Origin: a virus
Strand: one strand, 5' to 3'
Virus record (IMG/VR): IMGVR_UViG_3300031857_000279
Span: 1-51,471 of that record
DNA length: 51,471 nt
In this document: in pieces, positions 17,813 through 29,800 of the stretch
Numbering within the stretch: position 1 is the stretch's first letter
Layout of the letters: every line of letters begins with the position of its first letter
The notes under the pieces: model-generated
What the model was told of the DNA's origin: nothing
Database searches by the model: none
The model's input: the letters and a program-made list of their open reading frames with translations, nothing else
Program-made: the position numbers and the translations under genes

Positions 17813-20800
17813 AGTAAGAAACACTTTTTCATTAATTCAACAATATCTTCTTCAGTTGCAGGTTGTTTAGTAGCTGCAACAATAGCTGGCACACCTTCTG
17901 CTTCTTTAACAAAGTTAGGGTTTACAAAACCTACTTCCAATAATCTATTGGATAAATATTTGAATGTCTCATAAGCTACAACCTTACCTACTTTTTCTTG
18001 AGTTACAAAACCTCCCATATACACCTTACCTGTATCATCACTAGCTCCAATCATATATTGTCCATATCCTGAGTTATTGAAAATAGGTGTGTACCCTTGA
18101 TCTATCATAAGCTTAATTGAATCAATCATTTTATCAATTGCTTCTACAGCTTCAGCATTAGGTTTTCTTACATTATTAATATAATCATAATCATCTTCAA
18201 AATATTCTTTCAAAGTACCGCCTGAATATCTTTTACGTGTAGGAATACCTATCTTGAGATTAAATTGACCATACTTTATAAATCTATCTTTAATTAATAC
18301 TTTCTGACCTGTTGAGCTTGTTCCTGGACTACTGTCTTGTTCTATAGTGTCCATACCTGTTAAAACGTCATTGAATACAATAAATCTTTTTTTACTTTCT
18401 AATAATTCTTCAATGTCTTCTTCCATACTTAAGAAATCATTATATAAATTATCTGTAAGAGGAACTATATCTCCTGTATTACTATCTAATACATACAATT
18501 CTGATATAGGAAGACCGTTTGCATCTTTTGAATAACTCAAAACTTCCATAATTAATCCTGGAGGAATTTTGTTATCAACTTTTGCTTGTTGCATTTCTGC
18601 AAATGTTTTAAACACTAATGAAGGATCAGATGCTCTTTTTTTATCTGAAGGTAATATCATTGTTGACAGAGAACTTTGTCCATCAGAAACATTATATCTT
18701 CCTTTAAAAACATCACCTAAGATAGTACCATTGGCATCTACAACAAATATTTTATTTTCTCGATTTTTTCTACTTATAATTGTAGCATTTACGAGATACC
18801 TATTTGTACCAACTGGATTTTTTCTTTGGTCATACATATAACCAATGTCCTTAATGTTATTTATTGAAACTGTTATAAGTTCTGTAATTGATTTCCCACC
18901 TGAAGTATAAGAATATATACCATCTACATTATCTCCAGCTGTAGTATAAACTCTATCTTCACCAATAAGTTCCTTTATGAAATATTTAGATAATTGAAGA
19001 TCTGTTGTAACACTACGAGTTCTTGTAAAATTATCTGGTGTATTCTTATCAGCTTTATATGCTATACGTAGTTCTCCTTTTAGATCATACAAAAGTTTTA
19101 TTTTATCACCTGTTGTAGCATCAAAAGTTATATTAATAAATCCATTCTCATATGATATATTAGATACAGTAGTTTTATAAGCATATGGTGTTTTATTATT
19201 AGGATATTGTATCGATATAGATAGATCATCTCCTAAAGATACATATCCATTAGAAGGTAATCCATTTGATTGAACATATGCTGGATCGAATAATGCTTCT
19301 TTAGGATTAATACTACTATTTATAATTCTTATATCTTCTAAATTTAAAGCTGGTTCACCATCTTTAGTTCTATCAATAATATAATTTTTACCACGAGAAT
19401 CATATCGCTTATTAGCTGCTACAAACGCATTGAATGTTTCATTTAATGTTTTATATCTTCCAGTTGTTAATAATGATTCTTTTTGAATTTTTTCAATAAA
19501 AGACTCTACCCATGTCTGAGACATAATTCTTATAGTATTTTCATCTACAATTCTATTAAGTGCAAATCTACCGTGAGGCTCCATTCCTGATTGTAAAAAT
19601 GCTACAATAGGTAATTTTTTAAATGTACTTTCAATCTCTCTAATCTGACTTGGTGTAAGCCCTAAACTTCTTGTAGCATTTAAACGTGTCAAGTATGCAC
19701 TATTACTTAAATGTGCAACTTGTTCATAGTAGGAGTTAATAGTTTGTGTATCATTAACAGATTCAACAAATGCTAAATTAATTCTATTTTGACCTTCCCT
19801 TGCTGTCTCAGCATCAGCAGTAAGATTTTGAAATATACTAAACTCTTTTACTAATTTACTATATATAGGATCATCTATATACTTTGTAACTTCAAAAGCA
19901 TATGCCGTATCTGTTCCATTAAATAAAGCTCGCATATTATAAATTTCAATCAGAGCTTTATTTGTAATATAACGTTCAAATGCAATGCGTTTTCTAATCT
20001 TATTTATATCTTTTTTATCTACTCCTTCTACAGCCTTAGCTCTTGATAAACTTTCTTTGTACAAAGAGTTTGCTTTAGGATCAGTAACAAAAAGATCATC
20101 AATAACTTTTTTACCGCCTAATTCAGCAAAAGTTGCTCTAATATATTCTCTTTCAAATACATACTTAACATACTCACCAAAAGTACGAAACTGATCTTCA
20201 GGAAGAGTTTCAAATTTTAATTCTCCACCATAGTTTTCTTTAGCATATTCTTTATTAACGAATTGATTATATAATGTATTATAATCAAAGTAAATTGTCA
20301 TTTCTCCATTTTCCATTTTAGCAACTGCTCCTCCTGAAGGTAAAGCAATAACAGATTCTAATTTAACTTCTGCATCTCTATACGTTACTGGTTCAGTTTC
20401 TAAATCAATTGACATAAGTTTTCTTACATCAAATGTTAAAAATTCATTCTGAAAAATAATAGGAATAAGTGCGTTTTTAAATCCTGTTGTTACCTCTTCA
20501 TCATCACTCATCCATGTATTATTGCGAGCCTTATCTTTTTCAATAAATCCTAGACTATCAATAAAATTATTTATAACAGGGTTGCTCTTAAGTGGGAATA
20601 AAGGACTCCACATATAATTTTGAATAGGCTGTACGTAAAAAGATCCAATAGGAGATTGAATAGCAGTTTCGTCAAGATTACCCGTATCTCTAACAGTTCC
20701 TTTAGAATCTTTTGTTTTAATAGTAGGTACGATCTTCTCAATAATTTGAGAAGGCACTCTCCAATATTTATTTTGTGAAGATATATCACCATCTTCTTTT

Positions 20801-23800
20801 GTTTTTGTTCTCTTTAATTCTTTAAGTTGAGATATTTTTGTTTGAGCATTATTAAGAGTTTTAGAAGGTGTTGTATCAAAGTTTGTTTTCATCTTAACAT
20901 CCCTGATACTATCCTGCATTTCAGATATTTGTAAAAAATGAATAAGCAATTGTTTTTGCATATTATTAATTTTTTCATCTGAATAATCAATATTTCTATC
21001 TGACATTTTTACTTTACCATTTTTTTCATATGGCTGATATTTATCAAATATGTAATTTATTTGTCCCTTTAATTCATCAAGATTAAATGTTTCATTTTCA
21101 GGTTGTATAAAGAAATTTTCTTCAGCTAAAAGCTTATTTAATTTTTCACTATCGCTTTTTCCTTTATACTTATCTAAACTATATCCTAATTTTTGTAGCA
21201 TTATTTTCTTAGCCATAAGCTTAGCTTGATTTCTAGTAACTCCTGTTACTCCTTCAAACTTCATTAGCTGACCAAATTGACTTTGTAGTTTAGATAGTGT
21301 TTCCATATATTCTACTATTATTGGTTGCCCAATAAATGATACTACATATTCAATAGGTACACCTGCTTGTACTAAAAACAAAAGATGTGGAGCTAATTGC
21401 GCATTACCTCTTAAGTAATATATCCATGGTTCTTTTGCAGCATCTAACCAACCATTTTCTAGCTGTGATAATACATCCGCAATTTGATTTTGACCAAACA
21501 CATCTGTTGTATGAGATAAACTGATTGCTAAATCTTTATAATTATTACCCGCTGAGTCCTTAACTTTCATTTTGTTATGAGGAACATATAAGGTTTGTCT
21601 TTGGAATGTTTGTAATAATTGTATTGGATCTATGTTATATTTAGTTTTATAATCTTTTAAATCGTCTTTTACTTTTTTATATTCTACTTCTTCTTCAGGA
21701 GTTAAGAAATATTGTTTTCTGTCTTCTTCAGATTTAAATAGTTTTTTATCAACCTGGACATATTGTAATTTATTATTTGCAGCATAAGTCTCACGTCTTA
21801 ATTTTTTCTCAGAATATATATTTTCAATTGCACGATTTCTTTTTGCAAGAGCAATTGCTTCTTGTACTTCTGGACTATTAAATTCTAATCCATTTGCAAA
21901 TTCTCTGTTATTTGGAGTCATGTACATACCTACTCTGTTAAAGATTTCATTATAGGTAATATCAATTGCACCAATTCCTACTCCTTCTTTTGAACTGTTG
22001 TTAGTATAATGTTTAAACAAGTTATAAATTGGTTCATAAATTCTAGACACCTGAATCTCTTTATCTATACTTTCATCATTAGTAGATATTTTAGGTGTAT
22101 ATCCTTTAAATTTAGTTTTTGCCTCATCTGCTAAAGGTTCTAAAATATCAATAGAGTTAGGACGTACAAGGTTAATGTATGCAGAAGGAGATTTAAGTAT
22201 ATCAATCATTGCGAACATGACATCATTTTGTGCAGATTTTTCAAGATCAGTTAAGGCAAACTCCTCATATGTAAGAGCTTCTCCTTCTGTTATCATATCG
22301 TTTATTGTACTTTCAATAATGTCACCTTTAGTTATGAGCTGCATTAATTCTAACGCTCTCTTTTTATCAGAACTATTTTTGTATTCATTTCCAAGTAAAG
22401 CATATTCTGCCTGAGCTTTTTTATATTTCTCATATTTAGCACGTAACTCTTTATCATCTATTTCTTTGTATAAACCAACTTTAGTAGTTTTAATACCTTG
22501 ATCATCTATGGTAACTTGCTTTTTAATATTTGGAAACTGTAATGTTAATTTATCAATATCAAAGTCACCTCCTGACTGAGCAACTATTTCTGCAGGAAGA
22601 ATAATAATATTACCTGCTTCTTTTGGTAAGAACTGATATACTTCTGCAAATACAGTAGCATTTTCAGATTGAGTAGGAATACGTACACCAAACGCAGAAA
22701 TAAGACTACGATTTTCTCCTTTATTTAACCATTCCTCATTTCTAATGAGTTCGTTTAATTTTTTTAATGATGCATTGTAATCTAATACTTTTACAATTTT
22801 TCCAGGTATACTCCCTTCTTTTGCTTTTATTTTTACTTTACTTAAGTCAGGTATAAATTCGTCTTTGTAAACAGCAACCTCATCTAAATACAACAATTTT
22901 TCATAGTCACCCTGCATGGCAATTTTAATTTTCATTGCCTCAATATTTTGACCACCTTGTCTTAATCTAAAGAAAGTTAAACCATTAGTGCCTCCATATT
23001 CTTTTAGTTGTTCCTCTGTTGGATTAGTAAACTGAGGTTCTTCTTCGAGCATGGCTCCTGATACCTGAATTAAAGGTTCACCAGTTACTTTCTGTTTCAC
23101 AAGTGATTTAGTAACTAATGCATTTAATACAGATTCAATCAACTCTGAAGACAGGGAGTACGATAAATCAGCTGCTATCTTATCTCCATCAAGTTTTATA
23201 AAATCCAATTCATGATCAGCAAGATCTTCTTTGGATAATTGTGTTTTAATAAATTCAACAAGATTCTCAAGATTACCATCTATTTGTCCTGTTTTTGGAT
23301 CATACTTAAGTTTTGCTTTACTAAATAACTGTTGACGTTTAATAAAGCTTAATCTATGTACTGCAGTTTCATATGCAATAAGTTTTCTAAAGTTTTCTGA
23401 TTCTTTAATTTTATCAGATTGTTTTAGTTTATTCCAAGATTCTAGTCGTGATTCAAATTCATCATTAGGTTTGTAATCTGTTGGAATACCGTTTTCCATT
23501 AAACCTGTTTCAATAATCTTACGTATCTGAGTAGGGAAGGTATTTTTTCCTTTGAATTTAGGAGCTATTTTAAGCTGGTTCTTAAGATATTTTACAAAGA
23601 TTGTATTTACTGTAAATGGTACATCTTCATTAATATTACGAGTATCATTATCATATATATTATCAGCTTCACCAACAAGTTCATCATTCTCATTTAGTTT
23701 AGCAGATTGCATATTACCCATCTTAGATCCTGACTGAAATACAGAATAATCAATACCTTCTTTCATCATCTTTTCAGATAATGCTTTAAGTTTAGGTGTT

Positions 23801-26800
23801 GATTCAAGTAGGGTAGGCACCATCGGTGTTAATTGAAACTTATGAAAAGCATCTATTCTAAATGCATCTGTCATAAGAGGTCCCCAATATTGAGCTTTAA
23901 TAGGAGGAAAAAATAAACTAACTTTTCCTTGATCTATTTCTTTACCAGCAAGCATATCATCATAAAGTTTTTGATGTACTGGTGTCCACTCACCTTGAGA
24001 AAATGCAAGAGCTCTATATGCATCCATAGTTATCCAACCTTGAGCATCTGCTTCAGTCATTTTAAAATAGTTAAACATTACACTCTTTTTATCAGGAGTA
24101 ACATCCTTTAAAGAGTTAATGTCTTTTATCTTTAAATTTTTATGAGACTTACCAAAAAGTTTTATTTTAATTTCTTCATCAATTTCTTTTTCAGATCTTT
24201 TAAATGTATCAGATAATCTATTATTTGCACGCATTGCTTTTTCTTTATCTTGTACATAAAGATTATATCCTATCTCATCCCAATAAATACTTTTTGTAAT
24301 CTTATCTTTTATAACAGCAGTAGCCAGTGTACCATCATATGCTCGTCCAGGTTTTAATCCTGCTGCTAATCTATATTGATTTTCAAATTGCCTGCCACCT
24401 AATGTGTTATTAATAGTATATAACATATCTTCATCTACACGATAACCAGAACCTGTAGAGGCAAGACCAGCATTACGTTTATGGAAATCTTCTTTTGCGT
24501 GGTCATAAGATGCAGGATCACCATACAAGATATTCATTGATTCAATGTTATGTATCCAACTATTAATCGTATAAGATCTTAGAATAGCATCTTCCCATAA
24601 ATCACGGTTGCCTAGTTCGTTTTTATATCGACCTTTGTCTTTCTTTACTGCTTGATCATAAAGATTTTTTATAAGGTTATCAGCTAGTACGCTACCGCTA
24701 TCTTCATATGTAATCTTTGTTTGATTAAACAAAGTATTATGAAAATATACATTTGTTTCTTGAGTAATTTTTAAATCTAATGCAGGATCAGTTTTTAAGA
24801 AATCTTGCAAAGTTATTTTTATAGGTTCTACTCCTGCTGCTAGTTGCTCTTCTGTATACTTTTCAAATGCGTCTAGTAATTCTTGTTTTGTTTTACTATT
24901 TAATATACCTTGAAAAGACAAAAATTTCTGTCCTTGTTTTAAATAAGAGATATCAAATACTGGTGTTGGTTCAACTTTACCACCTTTCTTTTTTTGTTCT
25001 CTGATTCTTTTAAGTGTATCTACAATTTCTTTTTCTTTCTTTTTAAGACCAACAATTCTAGATAATTCTATATTTAAATTAGGAATAATAAAGTTATTAT
25101 AGAGCACACTATGATATGATGCTTTATCATTAAGAAATGCAATTGTCGGCATATACAACGCACCTCTACTCCAATCTGTAAATTCGTCCCCTAGAGGTTC
25201 CTTAATATTTAATGTAACACTATATGATGTGCTTTTATCAGAGTGTCTCATTAGTTCAGGTAATCCTACTTGAGTCATTAAGTGTACATCTAAAATAAAC
25301 TTGGTGAATTGATCAGCTTTAGCTGAAGCAACTCCATCTCTTCCATCTACTTTAACACCACTAATATTATGAAGTACTAAAGCTACTTTAACCCCATTTA
25401 CAATTTTTCTTTTACCATAGTTTTCATTATCCTTGTCTAGATAATACATATTTTTCAACCATGCATAATTTTTTGCTGCAGGATTAAACTCATAATGTAA
25501 ATGTCTTAAGTGTGGTAACTTTAAAAAATCATCATAAAATTCAACATTATTAATGTCAGTAACCATTACTGACATTGTACTATTTAATGAATGCTCAAAC
25601 TGTGTATTACCATCAGCTGTTGTAGCCATAAATGTTGGAACACCTGATCCAAACTGACCTTCAACTAACTGCAAAGTACTCCAGTTACTCATTTCTCCTT
25701 TCAGCATAGGCATAATATATACTTCAGTACCTATTTTAACAGAAAGATTCTTTCTATCTGGAAATAAATCTGAAGGACGCTGAATTATAATATTAGGATC
25801 ATTAGCTAAAATTTCTAAGTAAGAAGGAAACTCACTATTTTTTAATGATCCTAATGTTGGATCTAAATCTCTTAAATCAAGAAATCTATTTGAAAAAAAT
25901 GTTTTTAATATATTAAAGTCTGACGGTACTTCAAAATCAGGATTTCCATTCTGTAATGCATCGATCACCTCTTTATTACCTGTAAGATTAATACCTAGTG
26001 CACTTAAAAAATCTAATGCTTCTTGCGGATCTATTTTTCTACTTTTTTGAACTTTATTTTTTAATGATGCAAAATCTTTTACTATTTGTTTTAAATCAAG
26101 TTGAGGAACTCCATCTATAACGATTTTATACTTATTAGTTGATTTTGGGAAATCACTATTCCACTTTTTACCAACTCGTGCATTAGCATTAATACCACTA
26201 CCAATTCTAGATTCAAAAGTCATAACACCTTTATCTTCTACAATTGTAGCAGTCATTGCCTTAAGTGCAATACGTCTATTAGAAAAGATACTCCAAAAGC
26301 TTGTCCATAAATTTTCCGCATCTATATCTTGTAAATGTTTATGCTTTGATCTATCTAGACCTTTAGGACCTAACTTATTCATAAGCTGAGCAACAGCATA
26401 TGTCATTTCAGTTTTTTCTTCAGAAGCGGCAAATTTTGCAAGCTTGGCATACATCTCTGCAGGGTCTAAAGTATTCTCTAAAATTAGTGCTACTTTACTC
26501 CATAGGTCTCTAAAATCCATTATTTCAGGAGCACCCAATGAGTTCATATAGGGAATGCCTGTTTCTGGATTTATCCTGAATACACTTCTAAATAAAAATT
26601 TAACCTCTGCTCTTTCTTTTGCTAAATCAACAAGACTTTGCTCATTACCTGATCTATCCGCATACGGACTCCTAGAGTTAGATTCTTCTTGATCTATTGC
26701 GTCAAGACCTTCTATGGCAGCACCACCAAATGCTGGAGAATTAGCAATATGATATGCAATAACTCCTTTGAACGTACCATCTTCTGATTGAACATTTGCA

Positions 26801-29800
26801 TCTAAATTATTGATATCCCCAAAGTTAGTATATGACCAATAAAGAATTTTAGCTTGTTCTTCTAAAGCTGCTAATTGATTTTGCTCAGCTGGAGTTCTAT
26901 CTGTTTTATTTTTTAGTTCTTCACGTTTATTATATACCTCATTATATGATCTACCTAATATGTTATATACTTGTTTATATAAATTATGACGACCAGCTTT
27001 ACTTCTTAATTTACGCGCTAGCTTTCCATAATTAAGTTCTTTTGCAAGCATTAATCGTCTAGCTTCTATTTGAGATGTAGTCTTTTCTCCAGATACATAT
27101 GCTTGAATAGATTCATTAAAGAATTCCAAAGCTTTTGATTCCGATAATTGTGTAGCTTCAACAGATAATACTTGTGCCATCCAACTATCAATAGACGACA
27201 TAAGTAAATCAGCTTGCATATTATTTAAATAAGGCATCTTCTTATTAATAGGAAGATCTTCATTTACTGCTTGAGGACCTTTGTATAGTACATCAAATCC
27301 TTGGTTCATATTATCTACGCTAAATCTATATGTACTTAAATCACCTTTAGGATCACTTAATTTATTATAGATATCTTCAATGAACTCATTAGCTCTATCG
27401 TTAGCTGTCATATCACTAATCTGATACTTGCCAAATAAAGCTTTAAGTTTATTATATAACCATTCAAAGAAGCTAGCAATTTTAGGAGATGATTTATCTA
27501 ATGAGCCTTTCTTAGCTCCAGCAAGCATCCACTTTCTAAATCCTTCAGCTAAATATTCTTCAGCTTCTTTATTTGTAGCATCTGCAAAGTTTTTAGTCTG
27601 ACCTTTATACGTAATAAATGTTCCTGATTTTTGTTTAACATTATCATATAGTTCTTTACGCTGAGCAGGAGTCATGAACGCTTGAGTGAATCCATGGAAT
27701 GCTTCATGATAAAGATCTGTAAGATTTGAACCTTTAAATAGAATAATTCCATTACGTGTCCATTGTGCAATAGAATCTGGATTACGCTCATTTACTAGAT
27801 TATACGCTTCTTCAAATGTAAAGACTTTACTAATTGGACTACTTTCATACCACTCTTTAGCTTCTTTAAGTTGTTGAGCAGTAATTTTTTCAGAGTTATC
27901 AATTTGTATCTGACGTTTATAATGAATGTCGTCATCTTCTTCCTCTTCTTCTGTAGGTTTAATTTCACCTCCTGTAGCTTCTATACCACTAATTAAACTA
28001 TCAGTCTCAGCAATCTCATCATCTGTTAAGGTAACTTCTGCTGTAGACACTTCAATTACTTCTTCAGGTACAGGTATATATTCTTCATCAGTAGTTTCAG
28101 GAAGGACATCTATTTGTTCTCCTGAAAAAGTAATTGAATCCATTAACTTTTGTATAGAAGTAATATGTGTTTTCTTTAGAGCAGCAATTTTAATTAACTC
28201 ATCAAGAATTTCTTGTACTTCTTCTTTTGTACGCGCATTATAGTTACCTTTCTTTAAGTTATTGATAAAGATATCTGCAGCTGTTTTTGCAAGAGATTGA
28301 GTAGGAGTTTTAATCCTTCCTGCAAACTCCGTTATTTTAAATGCTGCCTTTTGAGCATAAGACATTCCCTTCCATTCTTCAGCTGCTTTAGGATTACTTT
28401 GATCTAAAACTTTATCAACAGCATCTTTTACAGGTTCTTTTTTAACTGCAATAGATCTATAATTAAGAGGAGTAAAAGTGAGATAAGGATTTAACGTCAC
28501 AAGTTCGTTATTCCCATTAAGATACTTATCTATTAAAAAGTTTTCAAATACGTAGTCACTAATATAACCATCAGCAATAGTAGATAAAACAAATTTACCT
28601 GTATCATCTTTATTTAATTCTATAAATGGTACAGTGCCTGTTTCATTTTCTTTTAAGTCCCATACCTTTTTGGCAATATATAATCCAGGATAATTTAATA
28701 ATTGATATATACCATCTGTTTCTAATATATCTCCTTGTTTAATTGCAGGATCATTTTTATCCTTATATATTTTTGCACCCTTTTCTTGTCTTTCATTTAC
28801 TTGTTCAGATGATAATGTTTCTGAAGCAAATACACTATTAAATATTTTTAAAATTTTTTCTTTAGCCGCAGCTTTAGCTTGATCAGTACTTAAATCTGTT
28901 GCTTCATTATATATTAATAAAGAACCTCCTTTAACATCTAAACTTGCTTTAAATAATGGACTGAAGTATAAAAAGTTTTCTAAAAGAGTTTTTTTAGAAC
29001 TTAAAGGCATTGGGCTTCCTGAACGAAAAAATACATCATTTACTAATAAATCCGCAAAAAGCTCCATCAATTTAGGATTAGATCGAACTTCAGGATTAAA
29101 TAATGTAATTGGAGTATCCGATATACTTGGAATAGTTATTTGATAGATGTTACCTTCTCCTTTTGAGATAGTAAAGGGTGCATTATTTAAATTTAGTTTA
29201 GATAAAGTATATTTTTCTTTTTGAGAAGGTAAATATCCTAAAGATCCTCCTGTTATATCTAACATAACAGTATTAGTTTTAGGAGACAGCATTACATGAT
29301 TTATAATGTTATTAACTGTTTTTTTCTCATCTAACAATCTTTCGATTGCTTCTTCTTCAGACACTCCAGAAATTGCTACTATCGCTTTTACTCGTTTTCT
29401 TTCATACTCTGCAGTAATATCAAATGGCACATTGATATTAAAGAATGCAATATTACCATTAGGACTTACATTTCCTGCATCATCAAACCTAACAGGATTT
29501 CCAGCTGCATCTACTACAACTGCAACTACATCTGATGTATTTCTAGAACTTTTAGGATTTTTATCTGTTAATAATCTTTCATCAGGTATTGTACCCTTAC
29601 TTTGAGCACGTAGATAAATTTTACCAACACCTGGATAATTAATTTCAGATCCTGCTTTACCTCCATTTAATAGTCTTAAGATATTTCTTTTAACTGCAAA
29701 ATGTATTGTTCTTTTGGGGTCAGTATCTTTTATATTATAATTGGGGTCTTTAGGATCATCTGAAATAGCTTCTTGAGCTGTATCTTTTAATGCTGTATCA

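Noticed and set aside
17813-17824. GTG at 17824 as start of the 1882-residue gene
   Set aside because: The ATG at 17812 gives the usual ATGA overlap and uses the common start codon.
17800-17830. Programmed frameshift between the polymerase and the next giant gene
   Set aside because: No slippery heptamer precedes the stop, and the overlap fits coupled initiation better.
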